From Hyphomicrobiaceae bacterium (lineage in GTDB: Bacteria; Pseudomonadota; Alphaproteobacteria; Rhizobiales; Hyphomicrobiaceae), in contig JAKFWF010000033.1 of the NCBI GenBank assembly GCA_021730785.1, forward strand, positions 1-64,000: a stretch of DNA of 64,000 nt, given 5' to 3'. Below, piece after piece: positions 55,686 to 64,000 of the stretch (position 1 is its first letter; each line of letters begins with the position of its first letter). Position numbers and translations under genes: made by a program. Below the pieces are notes generated by a model. The model was not told the origin of the DNA and did no database searches. It was given only the letters and a program-made list of their open reading frames with translations.

Positions 55686-57782
55686 ATGAAGTCGCCAATG
55701 GCCACACCGAAATCCGACCCCACGCGAACGATCCTGCTGTGCTCCTGCGAGGGCACCATGCCCCTCGATGCCAAAGGCGTGGCCAAGGGCAGTGGCAACG
55801 TCAAAGTGGTCACCGCGACGCATCTGTGCGGGCCGGAGCTCGATAAGTTCCGTGCGGCCGCAGCGAAAGGCAACGTGACCGTCGCCTGCACCGCCCAGCG
55901 CGCACTGTTCGAGGATGTGGCCGAGGACGACGCGCTGCCAGCCGCCCTCACGTTCGCCAACGTCCGCGAGACTGCCGGCTGGTCGAGCGAAGCGGCCCAA
56001 GCCGCACCGAAGATGGCCGCTCTTCTTGCCATGGCGGCGGTTGCCCAACCGGCGCCGACCGCGGTGACGTTCGAGAGTGCCGGTGTCACGTTGATCTACG
56101 GGCCGGGGCAGGTAGCGCTCGATGCGGCAGCCGCGCTGAAGGATCGCCTCGACCTAACCGTTGTGATGTCGGACGCCGGCAGCGGCACGCCGCCGGCAGT
56201 CAACGAATTCCCGGTTCTGCGCGGCCGCATCAAGTCCGTGCAAGGCCACCTCGGCGCCTTTGCGATCACCATCGACTCGCTCGCGGTCGCCGCCCCCTCG
56301 TCACGGCGCACATTCACGTTCGGCCCGGCACGCAATGGCGCGGTCTCGAAGGCCGACATCCTGATCGACCTGTCCGGCAGCCCAGCCCTCGTCACCGCAC
56401 CCGAGCTACGTGCCGGCTACCTGCGCGCCGATCCGACCGACGCGGCGGCGGTCGCCAAGCTGCTGTTAAAGGCGGCCGACCTCATTGGAACGTTCGACAA
56501 ACCGCGCACAATCGACTTCAAGGCCGAATTGTGCGCCCACGCGCGGTCAAAGAAGGTCGGCTGCACGCGCTGCCTCGATCTGTGCCCGGCCGGCGCCATT
56601 GCACCCAACGGCAACGCCGTTGCGATCGACCCGCACATCTGCGCCGGCTGCGGACAGTGTGCTGCGGCGTGCCCGACCGGGGCCGCAAGCTATGCCGTGC
56701 CTGCCGTCGACGTCCTGCTGCAACAGATCCGTGCCGGCGCCCAGGCCTATTTCGATGCCGGCGGTGGCAGCGGTGTCGCGCCGATCCTGCTGCTACACGA
56801 TGCGGCGCACGGTGCCGCCCTGGTCGATGCCGGCGCGCGTTTCGGCGACGGCCTGCCGGCCCACGTGATCCCCGTGTTGCTCAACGAAGTGACCCAGGTC
56901 GGCCTGGAGACGATTGCTGCCAGCGTGGCCTATGGTTTCCGCGCCGTGCGCCTGCTGACCCGCGCCCGTCCGCGCCACGACATCGCCGGCCTGCGTGCCA
57001 CCGTTGAAACCGCGACCCGCATCCTCTCGGGCCTCGGCTACGGCACGGATGCCGTCGGCATCATCGAGACCGACGATCCGGATGCACTGGGCGAAAGTTT
57101 GCGGATGCCGCGGCCGCCGGTCGCGCCGTTGGCACGGGCGACATTCCTGCCGCTCGGCGCGAAGCGCGATCTCATGAAGCTTGGGCTGCGCGAGCTGCAT
57201 CGCATGGCGCCAGCACCTCAGGCTCGCATCGAACTGGCCAAGGGCGCAGCTTTCGGCGGTCTTGCGATCGACACGGCGAAGTGCACGTTGTGCCTCGCCT
57301 GCGTGTCGGCCTGCCCGGTGAGCGCGCTCGGTGACGCGGCCGACCAGCCTCTCCTGTCGTTCGACGAAAGCCTATGCGTGCAGTGCGGGTTGTGCGTTGC
57401 GACTTGCCCCGAGACGGTGATCAAGCTCGCGCCCCGCATCGATTTCGCAGCGTTCGACGCCGGCCGGGTGACCATCAAGCAGGAAGCACCGTTCCACTGC
57501 ATCAGCTGCGGCAAGGCGTTCGGCGTCAAGTCGACGATCGACCGCGTGACGGCGAAACTGAAAGACAAGCACTGGATGTTCACCGGCGAGAACAGCGCGC
57601 GGCTCGAGCTGATCCAGAAATGCGACGACTGCCGCGTCGAAGCGATGACCAACGCCAAGTTCGATCCCTATGCCGCCAAACCCCGCCCGCCGGCCAAGAC
57701 GACGGAAGACTATCTGAAGGAACGCGAACTGGCCGAGCGCGAAGCCGCCATGAAGGCCAGGATCGACAAAGGCGAAGTGTGA
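55686..57782 (+). CDS. 698-residue multi-cluster ferredoxin-like protein of the fdh locus
   Basis: A large cytoplasmic iron-sulfur protein. An N-terminal region with CSCEG and further single cysteines (residues about 20-70) leads into a domain of unknown fold. A first ferredoxin unit follows (about 290-330: GCTRCLDLCPAG and CAGCGQCAAACPTG). A second central region ends in another ferredoxin unit (about 530-575: CTLCLACVSACP and CVQCGLCVATCP), and a final pair of CxxC motifs (HCISCGKAFG, KCDDCR) suits a metal knuckle. In all, four [4Fe-4S] motifs are visible. It is divergent from the ligase-like gene with a 47-base gap. It probably carries electrons or sulfur for formate dehydrogenase maturation or use. 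Confidence 0.82.
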   Translation: MKSPMATPKSDPTRTILLCSCEGTMPLDAKGVAKGSGNVKVVTATHLCGPELDKFRAAAAKGNVTVACTAQRALFEDVAEDDALPAALTFANVRETAGWSSEAAQAAPKMAALLAMAAVAQPAPTAVTFESAGVTLIYGPGQVALDAAAALKDRLDLTVVMSDAGSGTPPAVNEFPVLRGRIKSVQGHLGAFAITIDSLAVAAPSSRRTFTFGPARNGAVSKADILIDLSGSPALVTAPELRAGYLRADPTDAAAVAKLLLKAADLIGTFDKPRTIDFKAELCAHARSKKVGCTRCLDLCPAGAIAPNGNAVAIDPHICAGCGQCAAACPTGAASYAVPAVDVLLQQIRAGAQAYFDAGGGSGVAPILLLHDAAHGAALVDAGARFGDGLPAHVIPVLLNEVTQVGLETIAASVAYGFRAVRLLTRARPRHDIAGLRATVETATRILSGLGYGTDAVGIIETDDPDALGESLRMPRPPVAPLARATFLPLGAKRDLMKLGLRELHRMAPAPQARIELAKGAAFGGLAIDTAKCTLCLACVSACPVSALGDAADQPLLSFDESLCVQCGLCVATCPETVIKLAPRIDFAAFDAGRVTIKQEAPFHCISCGKAFGVKSTIDRVTAKLKDKHWMFTGENSARLELIQKCDDCRVEAMTNAKFDPYAAKPRPPAKTTEDYLKERELAEREAAMKARIDKGEV

Positions 57783-57970
57783 GCAGGGCAGGGGTGCGCC
57801 CATTACTCACTAATGGAGGGGCGAGCACCGCTTCCATACAGACTGGCGTTGCCCTTCGGCGTGTCAGCAAACCATGCTGGCTCCCTATCCAGCGCCTCGA
57901 AGATGATCCGCATTTTTGAAACAGAATTGGTCAAAACATATCGATATTGATATGCGAGTCATGGCGCTAG

Positions 57971-58285
57971 ACAGTTGCGACGCTCAAGGCGCTGGTGGAC
58001 TCCAAGATGGAAGCGCTGCCAACTGATATGCGGGCACGACTGGTGCGACTTTCCAATTTGATCGAGGACCACGGTCTCAACGCTTTACCTCGGGACGCTT
58101 TCGATCATCTCGAAGATTAACCCTGGGACCTGCGTATCAGAGGACGAGATGGTATTTCTCGCGCCATCTATGTGACTGCATCTGGCCAACGTGTCGTCAT
58201 CGTAAGAGTGTTCATCAAGAAACCGCAGAAATCGCCGATCAACGAATTCAGGCTGGCCCGCGAGCGGGCGAGGGACGTGCCATGA
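57971..58285 (+). pseudogene. HigB/RelE-type toxin, broken by an in-frame stop
   Basis: The frame reads TVATLKALVDSKMEALPTDM, RARLVRLSNLIEDHGLNALP, RDAFDHLED, then TAA at 58118-58120. It continues in the same frame as PWDLRIRGRDGISRAIYVTA, SGQRVVIVRVFIKKPQKSPI, NEFRLARERARDVP. This is a nearly full-length phage-derived Gp49/HigB toxin (LEDxxWELRIRGxDGIxRAIYV..) cut after two thirds. No good start codon exists after the stop at 57968-57970. The last codon overlaps the antitoxin start (ATGA). It is absent from the ORF track because of the stop. Confidence 0.82.
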
Positions 58286-58578
58286 ACAGGATCACGGATC
58301 TCCATAAGCAGTGGCTGCGCGATGAGGACTACCGTCGGAACTACGATGCGCTCGAAGAGGAATTCGCACTCGCTTCTGCGCTTATCGCTGCCCGGTCCAG
58401 AGCGGGCCTGACACAAGACCAGTTGGCCGAGAAAATGGCGACATCGCAAAGTGCCGTCGCGCGGATGGAGAGTGGGCGCTTCATTCCATCCGGTAGCACA
58501 CTCAAGCGGTTTGCGAGGGCAACCTGGACGCGACTGCGCATTTCGTTCGAACCGGTGAAGGCGCCAAACCAGGGGTGA
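58282..58578 (+). CDS. XRE-family antitoxin (HigA-like)
   Basis: A 98-residue Cro/CI helix-turn-helix protein: EFALASALIAARSRAGLTQDQLAEKMATSQSAVARMESGRFIPSGSTLKRFARA. It follows and overlaps the degraded toxin frame, the usual higBA order (toxin first). Its own frame is intact, so it may persist as a repressor or as an antitoxin for other copies. The last residues (RLRISFEPVKA) are typical of this antitoxin group. Confidence 0.85.
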   Translation: MNRITDLHKQWLRDEDYRRNYDALEEEFALASALIAARSRAGLTQDQLAEKMATSQSAVARMESGRFIPSGSTLKRFARATWTRLRISFEPVKAPNQG

Positions 58579-58625
58579 GCAGACGTGAGTGGACGGTATG
58601 GGTGCAAGCCGAGGTCCGCCCCCGC

Positions 58626-59318
58626 TCAAACATCCTCCGCGCGGTCCACGTACACGAGGCCGGCGGCTTTCAGCGCGGGGCGCATGTTGTACATGTCGAG
58701 GCCGGCTTCGCGGGCAGCCAGACGCGTGCGCTTCTCGCCTTCGGCCGCTTCCCGCTTCTGGCCGGCTGCTGCGACCGTGCCAGCCTGCAGGCGCGGGATC
58801 ACGACGACGCCGTCATCGTCCGCCACCACCACGTCGCCCGGATTGACGAGCGCGCCGGCGCACACCACTGGCACGTTGACCGAACCCAACGTCGCCTTCA
58901 CCGTGCCCTTGGCCGATATGGCGCGCGACCAGACGGGGAATTTCATCTCGGTCAGGGTCTTCACGTCGCGCACGCCGGCATCGATAACGAGGGCCGCGCC
59001 CCCGAACGCGCGCAGCGACGTCGCCAGCAGGTCGCCGAACATGCCGTCGGTATTGTCACCGTTGATCGCGACCACCAGGATGTCGCCCGGCCGCACGAGT
59101 TCGATCGCCACATGCAGCATCCAGTTGTCGCCGGGCTGGGCGAGGACCGTGACCGCCGAGCCGGCAACTTGCGCGCCGGCATAGATCGGCCGCATGTAGG
59201 TGTTCATCAGGCCAAGCCGGCCGAACGCCTCGTGCGTCGTCGACACGCCAAGCTCGCGCAGCGTCGCGATGGCGCCCGCGTCGGCACGATCGATAGTCCG
59301 AACGACCACATTTTTCAT
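58626..59318 (-). CDS. RraA-like 4-carboxy-4-hydroxy-2-oxoadipate aldolase (LigK/GalC type)
   Basis: A 230-residue enzyme of the RraA/LigK family. In the protocatechuate and gallate 4,5-cleavage pathways this fold splits 4-carboxy-4-hydroxy-2-oxoadipate to pyruvate and oxaloacetate. Key segments: [36 protein letters not shown], and [18 protein letters not shown] with the catalytic Arg-Asp pair. The C-terminal [11 protein letters not shown] is also typical. The start at [16 protein letters not shown] (59318) overlaps the stop of the GalB-like gene. An RNase E regulator role is less likely in this context. Confidence 0.82.
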   Translation of the reverse strand: MKNVVVRTIDRADAGAIATLRELGVSTTHEAFGRLGLMNTYMRPIYAGAQVAGSAVTVLAQPGDNWMLHVAIELVRPGDILVVAINGDNTDGMFGDLLATSLRAFGGAALVIDAGVRDVKTLTEMKFPVWSRAISAKGTVKATLGSVNVPVVCAGALVNPGDVVVADDDGVVVIPRLQAGTVAAAGQKREAAEGEKRTRLAAREAGLDMYNMRPALKAAGLVYVDRAEDV

Positions 59319-60049
59319 GCGAGCACCTCGAGCGCTTCGGGAAACAGCCGTTGATATGCTTCGCCGTATGTCATTGCCTTGCCTGAGTTGCGGCCGCCCT
59401 GCATGCCACGGTTCAAGGCGACGCGCTCGTAGTAGGCCCACAGGTGCTTCTGCGCGGCCAAAATCTCGAAGGCTTTGCGCTTCACCTCCCACACTTCGTC
59501 GATGTTGAGGATCACGTTCGGCTTGAAGTTGCACTGCTCCGGCTGGTGCGGCTCGAACAGGAACACGGGCGGGGCAGCATAGGCGCGGTTCGGATCGGGC
59601 TTATGACCGGCAGCCTGAGCGATGATGCGCGCTTCCTGGGCGAACCGCGCCGCCTCCGGGTGGTCGACGTTGTAGGGGTCTTCCAGCGCATGCGTGAGGA
59701 CGAACGCCGGGTTCAACGCGTGGAACACGTCAATCGTGCGGTCAAGCATGGCGGGCGTGGTGCGCAGGGGATAGTCGCCCGCATCGAAGAACTCGATCTC
59801 GGCACCGAGCATGTGGGCCGCAGCCTCGGCTTCGGCCCGGCGCTGCGCCTTCACCTCGGCCATGGTGACGCCGGCCTTCTTCCAGGCGAACTGGCTTTCG
59901 CCACGTTCGCCGTAGGACAGGCACAGAATCTTGATGCGGTAGCCCTTGCGCGCGTGCAGTGCGATGGCGCCGCCCGCCCGCCAGACGAAGTCGCCGGGGT
60001 GGGCGGTGATGATCAGGCCGGCCTTGGGAGGAATGGGAGGAGATGACAT
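59315..60049 (-). CDS. PIG-L family hydrolase, 4-oxalomesaconate hydratase (GalB) type
   Basis: A 244-residue zinc-dependent protein of the LmbE/PIG-L family. The metal motif reads [21 protein letters not shown], with HPGD in place of the usual HPDD, a form seen in GalB-type 4-oxalomesaconate hydratases. Other motifs: [39 protein letters not shown] and [22 protein letters not shown], the third metal-binding part. GalB precedes GalC/LigK in the pathway, and this gene overlaps the LigK-like gene. A sugar deacetylase is the alternative, less supported reading. Confidence 0.82.
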   Translation of the reverse strand: MSSPPIPPKAGLIITAHPGDFVWRAGGAIALHARKGYRIKILCLSYGERGESQFAWKKAGVTMAEVKAQRRAEAEAAAHMLGAEIEFFDAGDYPLRTTPAMLDRTIDVFHALNPAFVLTHALEDPYNVDHPEAARFAQEARIIAQAAGHKPDPNRAYAAPPVFLFEPHQPEQCNFKPNVILNIDEVWEVKRKAFEILAAQKHLWAYYERVALNRGMQGGRNSGKAMTYGEAYQRLFPEALEVLA

Positions 60050-60138
60050 GGCGACCCCCTGTCGAAGTACTTTGACGCGTAAACGTTCCTCCCCGATTAT
60101 CTGGCGCAATCGCCAGACTTTCGCAAACGGAACCTCGC

Positions 60139-61062
60139 ATGCTCGATTCCCCGCTCACGATTGCACTCGGCAACTACGGCATCACGCAGCCGCTGAAGCA
60201 GGGCGAGGTCGATTTGGGCCGTCTGCGCCTGAACTTCGCCGCGGTCGAGCCGATCACGGCCGGCATGCGGGCCATGGTGCGCTCGCTCGATTTCGACATT
60301 TGCGAAATGGCGTTCACCACCTACTTGTGCGCACGCGACCTCGGCGTGCCGATCACGGCGATTCCGGTGTTCGTGACGCGCAACTTCCACCACTGGGCGG
60401 CATTCAAGACGCAGCGTTCGGGCATCAAATCGCCGAAGGACCTGGAAGGCCGGCGGGTGGCGATCAACCGCGGTTACACTGTCACGACGGGGCTGTGGAT
60501 CCGCGGCATCTTGCAGACCGAGTATGGCGTCGATCTGGGCAAGATTACTTGGGTGCCAACCGACGAGGAGCACGTGGCGCAGTACGCGTACCCAGCCAAC
60601 GTCGATCTCTCGCGCCGGGGCAAGGCCATCAGCGAACTGCTGCTCCACGGCGACTGCGACGCGGCGATCGGCGACGTGAAGTCGGACTCGGCCGAGATTA
60701 CGCCGCTGATCCCGAACGCGCGCCAAGCGGGGTTCGACTACTTCCACCGCACCGGCATCTATCCAGTCAACCACGCCGTGGTGGTGCGCAACGCGGTGCT
60801 GGAAGCGCATCCGTGGGTGGCAGCCGAGCTGATGGCAGCCTTCACGCGGGCGCGCGGCATCTACTATGACCGTCTCGCCTCGGGTGCGGCGACCGCTCCC
60901 CTCGACAAGGCGGCGATCGAAGTGCGCAATGCGCTCGGCATCGAGCCGTTCCCGTTCGGCATCGACGCCAATCGCGTGAGCCTCGAAGCGGTTGCGACGT
61001 TTGCCGCTGAGCAGTCGATCACGCGGCGGCGCAAAACGGTCGCCGAGATGTTCAGCGCTTAA
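60139..61062 (+). CDS. 4,5-dihydroxyphthalate decarboxylase-like protein (PBP2 fold)
   Basis: A 307-residue protein with a periplasmic-binding-protein type 2 fold but no signal peptide, so it is cytoplasmic. The opening PLTIALGNYGITQPLKQGEVDLGRLRLNF resembles Pht5-type 4,5-dihydroxyphthalate decarboxylases. So do MVRSLDFDICEMAFTTYLCARDLGVPITAIPVFVTRNFHH and DLEGRRVAINRGYTVTTGLWIRGILQTEYGVDL. Such an enzyme would make protocatechuate, the substrate of 4,5-cleavage, consistent with the GalB and LigK-like genes next door. A solute-binding or thiamine-precursor role remains possible. Confidence 0.72.
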   Translation: MLDSPLTIALGNYGITQPLKQGEVDLGRLRLNFAAVEPITAGMRAMVRSLDFDICEMAFTTYLCARDLGVPITAIPVFVTRNFHHWAAFKTQRSGIKSPKDLEGRRVAINRGYTVTTGLWIRGILQTEYGVDLGKITWVPTDEEHVAQYAYPANVDLSRRGKAISELLLHGDCDAAIGDVKSDSAEITPLIPNARQAGFDYFHRTGIYPVNHAVVVRNAVLEAHPWVAAELMAAFTRARGIYYDRLASGAATAPLDKAAIEVRNALGIEPFPFGIDANRVSLEAVATFAAEQSITRRRKTVAEMFSA

Positions 61063-61783
61063 GTCGGTCGCCAACGGCGCCACCGGATCCAGCACCCGGC
61101 AGACGCGCTTCGAACGCCATGCGACGCTGATTGTGGCCGAGATTGCGATCGAGGCGCCGCGCCGCATAGCCGTGCGAGGAGAGCAACTGCACGATTTCAG
61201 ACTGCGAATAGGTCTTGAGCTGCAGTTTCGATCGGATGGTGCGATAATCCGAGAACGCCGTTTTGATCAATCCCGTCACCGCAGCCGGCAAGAACCCCTC
61301 CCGGCCGGCGAAGCTCAGCAGAGCCCACGCATCATGCACCATGCCGACGTCCGGCGGAATGACGTCACCAATGATCAACGCCCCGCGCGGCGATAACATT
61401 CGCTGGCAGTTTGTGAGCAATTCGCTCAGCTCACTCGGCTGCAAGTACTGGATGACGGAAATGACCGTGATCAGGTCGATGCTGCCCGCCTCGATGCCAG
61501 CGAGGCCGTCGGGCGAGAGCACCGTGATCTTGCCATGCCCAGCGTATCGTTCGGACAGGCGCTGGCGCACCGAGGGTGCGGCGTCCCACAGCAGGAGCTT
61601 GGCACTTCGCTCGGCTACGAGATGCGCGCGCGTTGCATCGCCGCAGCCGAAGTCCAGCACGCAGCCCGACGCATCGGCAACGAACGGCGCGATGCAGGCC
61701 GCCACCACCGCATCGTGCGCTTGTTGATGCCGCGCCGAAACGTAGATCGTCGGCTTGCCGTTCCAGTAGTCGACCCAGTTCAC
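61052..61783 (-). CDS. SAM-dependent methyltransferase
   Basis: A protein of 243 residues from the GTG at 61783, which follows GGGAGAT; the ORF itself starts at 61831. Motif I reads VLDFGCGDATRAHLVAERSAKLLLWD and motif III-like SIDLITVISVIQYLQPSELSELLTNCQRMLSPRGALIIGDVIPP. The opening NWVDYWNGKPTIYVSARHQQAHD hints at a class that methylates small molecules or polyketide-like acceptors; the substrate is unknown. It converges on and overlaps the decarboxylase-like gene by 11 bases. Confidence 0.78.
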   Translation of the reverse strand: MNWVDYWNGKPTIYVSARHQQAHDAVVAACIAPFVADASGCVLDFGCGDATRAHLVAERSAKLLLWDAAPSVRQRLSERYAGHGKITVLSPDGLAGIEAGSIDLITVISVIQYLQPSELSELLTNCQRMLSPRGALIIGDVIPPDVGMVHDAWALLSFAGREGFLPAAVTGLIKTAFSDYRTIRSKLQLKTYSQSEIVQLLSSHGYAARRLDRNLGHNQRRMAFEARLPGAGSGGAVGDRLKR

Positions 61784-61852
61784 GTGGCGATGATCTCCCT
61801 GGCCGCGGTTTGCGGCGGACGACGACGGCAAATTCCAAGGCGCTGCGCACCA

Positions 61853-62974
61853 CTAGCCGGTCGGCTCGTCATGGCGCTCCCGGGCATAGCGAACGAGCGC
61901 CAGGAAGCGGTAGATGCCGTGCACGAACTTGCCGTAGGGCAGCGACAGGAACAGCGCGAACACGACGCCGAGGTGGATCGCCAGCAGCAGTCCCATGGCC
62001 GGCGTTGAGCGCAGGACCAGCAGCAGCAGGCCAGTGATGCTCGTCAGGAACAGCATGACGAGGAACGCCGCATCCATGCCGGCCCGCGGCTCATCGCGCA
62101 TCTGCGGATCGCGCCGCCACTTGGCCGCCAGCAAGCCGACCGGACCGACCAGCAGCCCAATGCCGCCAAGGGTGCCGAGGACGACCGGCAAGTCGTACCA
62201 CGGATAGGGCGCCTCGAGCCCGCGCAGGTAGTGATAGAGCGTTGCCGTCGAAGTCGAGGCGAAGCACAACAGGAAGCCGTAGAACGTCAGGTGATGATAG
62301 AAGCGCCGGCTGTCGGTTGGGCGCTCATCTTCGTTGTAACAGCCAACGCCGCCGCCATCGAGATAGCGCAGCGAGCCGGCATCGCGCACCGCCGACAGCA
62401 GCGGCTTGGGTTGGCTGAGCGTCGCGGCCGGCTCGCCGATGTCGCGCCAGAAGGCACGTGCGCCCATCGCCAGGGCCAGGAGGGCGTATAAGAACACGGC
62501 GCCGAACAGCAACGCCATCGTGTTGTGCGGCATGAGCTTGTAGAAGGAGCCAGGTCCGGTGTGGGCCGCAAACAGTACGCGCGCGTCGTTCCAACCGATG
62601 AAGCCTGTGACAAACGCGGTAACGGCCAGTGCTGCAAGCACGCTGATCGCGAGCCCATTGCGGTCGAAGACGGGGCGCAATGCGGCCGGCCAGGCGTAGG
62701 CGCGATAGGACTGAGCCCGAACCTCAGCCAAGGTCTGAGGCACGTTGACGTTGAACTCGTGCGGCGGCGAGAACTGGCAGTCGACATAGCAGGCGCCGCA
62801 GCCGTGACACAGGTTGGCGAGGTAGTTCAGATCGCCGTCGCCGAACGAACGCCTGAGCTCCATGGCCGGAAACACCGCGCACAGCCCCTCGCAATAGCGG
62901 CACGAGTTGCACACCGTCATCAGTCGGTCGGCTTCGGCGAGCGCCGCCGTGGCGTGGCTTTCACTTTGCGACAT
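61853..62974 (-). CDS. TcuB-like 4Fe-4S membrane protein
   Basis: A 373-residue protein. Two N-terminal ferredoxin motifs, CNSCRYCEGLCAVFPAM and CHGCGACYVDCQFSPPHE, precede a cytochrome b-like membrane region of about six helices (LAISVLAALAVTAFVTGFIGW, MALLFGAVFLYALLALAMG, LTFYGFLLCFASTSTATLYHY). TcuB transfers electrons from the FAD enzyme TcuA to the membrane in tricarballylate oxidation. The start at 62974 overlaps the TcuA-like gene by 14 bases. Confidence 0.88.
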   Translation of the reverse strand: MSQSESHATAALAEADRLMTVCNSCRYCEGLCAVFPAMELRRSFGDGDLNYLANLCHGCGACYVDCQFSPPHEFNVNVPQTLAEVRAQSYRAYAWPAALRPVFDRNGLAISVLAALAVTAFVTGFIGWNDARVLFAAHTGPGSFYKLMPHNTMALLFGAVFLYALLALAMGARAFWRDIGEPAATLSQPKPLLSAVRDAGSLRYLDGGGVGCYNEDERPTDSRRFYHHLTFYGFLLCFASTSTATLYHYLRGLEAPYPWYDLPVVLGTLGGIGLLVGPVGLLAAKWRRDPQMRDEPRAGMDAAFLVMLFLTSITGLLLLVLRSTPAMGLLLAIHLGVVFALFLSLPYGKFVHGIYRFLALVRYARERHDEPTG

Positions 62975-64000
62975 GTGCCGCTGCTCCCTGGCCGGCGATG
63001 CGGCCGAACACACTGCCAATCGTCATGCCGATGCCGGCTGCATAGCCGCGCCCGAGCACATTGCCGGCCATGATCTCGCCAGCGGCAAACATGTTTGCCG
63101 ATGGCCCGCCGTCGCGCAGCATCATGCGTGCACTGCGGTCAACGCGGGTGCCGAGGTAGGTGAACGTGATGCCCGGACGCACGGGATAGCCATAGAAGGG
63201 TGCTTTTTCGATTCTGCGTGCCCAGTGTGTTTTCGGCGGCGTCAAGCCATCGGTGCGGCAATCGTCGAGCGTGGTGTGATCGAAGCTGCCGGGCCGCACC
63301 GCCGCGTTGAAATCGGCAACCGTCTTCTCCAGCACGGCCGCATCCAGACCGAACTTGGCCGCAAGCTCGGCAAGCGAACCGGCGGCAATGGCCGGATATA
63401 GCGACGGCATGAAGAGTTCAAGCGAGGACGCATCGAAGATGATGTAGGCGATCTGGTCGGGTTGGGCTGCCACCAGCCGGCCCCAGATGGCGTAGCGCTT
63501 GGGCCAGACCTCTTCGCCCTCGTCGTAGAAGCGTTGCGCCTGCTTGTTGACGACGATACCGAACACCACGCAGTCGAGCCGGGTGATGATGCCGCCATCG
63601 AACTTCGGCGCGCGGGCATCGATCGCCACCGCATGGCATTGGGTGGCATCGCCGACCGGCTGGACGCCGCGCTCCAGCAGCATTTTCAAGACGGTGCCGC
63701 GGTTATAGGGCGTGCCGCGAATGAGGAAGTTGTCGGCAGCCGGCCCCCAAGATTCCTTCAGCCACTCGATGTTGGCCTCGAAGCCGCCGGATGCTGCCAC
63801 CAGCGTGCGACCCTTGATCGTGATGCGGCCGTCGCCTCGTTTGATCGTCGCCGAGCGGAATTCGCCGCGCGTGATGTCGAGGTCGACGACTTCGGCATCA
63901 TACAGCACTTCGACGCCGAGTTTCTCGGCCGTCAGATACAGCGCGTTCAGCATGGCGCGTCCGCCGCCGAGGAAAAACGAGTTGGTGCGCCCCAGCGACA
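62961..64000 (-). CDS. TcuA-like FAD-dependent dehydrogenase, 5' end beyond the window
   Basis: The C-terminal 340 or so residues of a flavoprotein of the fumarate reductase/tricarballylate dehydrogenase family. The frame stays open to the right edge (SLGRTNSFFLGGGRAM at the edge). Motifs: LVAASGGFEANIEWLKESWGP, GGIITRLDCVVFGIVVNKQAQRFYDEGEEVWPKRYAIWG, and ANMFAAGEIMAGNVLGRGYAAGIGMTIGSVFGRIAG, the FAD-binding C-terminal signature. It is coupled to the TcuB-like gene. The true substrate may be an aromatic-pathway tricarboxylate such as oxalomesaconate, given the neighbours, but that is inference. Confidence 0.85.
   Translation of the reverse strand, partial: SLGRTNSFFLGGGRAMLNALYLTAEKLGVEVLYDAEVVDLDITRGEFRSATIKRGDGRITIKGRTLVAASGGFEANIEWLKESWGPAADNFLIRGTPYNRGTVLKMLLERGVQPVGDATQCHAVAIDARAPKFDGGIITRLDCVVFGIVVNKQAQRFYDEGEEVWPKRYAIWGRLVAAQPDQIAYIIFDASSLELFMPSLYPAIAAGSLAELAAKFGLDAAVLEKTVADFNAAVRPGSFDHTTLDDCRTDGLTPPKTHWARRIEKAPFYGYPVRPGITFTYLGTRVDRSARMMLRDGGPSANMFAAGEIMAGNVLGRGYAAGIGMTIGSVFGRIAGQGAAAHVAK

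Overview
The window is GC-rich DNA from an alphaproteobacterium. Evidence: the dnaN-recF-gyrB order, rluD next to rpoH, glnB-glnA, a HvrA-type H-NS protein, and a formate dehydrogenase locus with the DUF3305/DUF3306/TorD accessory set typical of Rhodospirillales, Reyranella-like and Hyphomicrobiales genomes. No rRNA gene is present and I do not name a genus. Most of the window is chromosomal core, with accessory material at the left edge (IS630 fragment and toxin-antitoxin), at 19.9-21.3 kb and at 58 kb. All family calls come from reading the supplied translations and recalling families; nothing was searched.

Layout. 0-1.2 kb: IS630 transposase fragment, repeat-like sequence and a DUF433/DUF5615 toxin-antitoxin pair. 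1.7-4.4 kb: hisC-tyrA and a ChaC-type cyclotransferase. 4.6-7.8 kb: a sugar-type ABC importer (binding protein and two permeases, no ATPase). 7.9-14.9 kb: SDR, transglutaminase-like peptidase, PilZ, PAS, rhomboid, CBS and patatin genes, then folE-hisI. 15.1-18.5 kb: IscU-like protein and YidD, then three genes for exported proteins (Sel1-like, TAXI-type, DsrE-like). 18.7-21.3 kb: a stand-alone nuoD, a PIN toxin-antitoxin pair and a Uma2 gene. 21.5-26.7 kb: dnaN-recF-gyrB and tRNA-Gly(CCC). 26.7-35.6 kb: CapA-like protein, a SigK/RskA-type module with fasciclin and DUF4394 proteins, two phosphoesterases and the amidase AmiC. 35.6-44.4 kb: rpoH, rluD, H-NS, nnrDE and glnB-glnA.

44.6-57.8 kb is a formate dehydrogenase region. 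It holds an Mrp/ApbC ATPase, a small membrane protein, the cytochrome b, iron-sulfur and molybdopterin subunits, a small Tat-signal protein and an HTH-TorD fusion. Beyond these lie DUF3306, DUF3305, DUF6352-like, DUF6505-like and biotin/lipoate-ligase-like genes in overlapping frames, and a divergent 698-residue multi-cluster ferredoxin. The uncharacterised half of this locus is the best candidate for an undescribed system: a maturation or electron-transfer apparatus for a cysteine-type, Tat-exported formate dehydrogenase.

57.8-64 kb: a decayed HigB toxin with an intact HigA, then genes resembling the protocatechuate/gallate 4,5-cleavage pathway (LigK/GalC-like aldolase, GalB-like hydratase and a 4,5-dihydroxyphthalate decarboxylase-like protein), a methyltransferase, and a TcuB/TcuA-like redox pair cut by the right edge.
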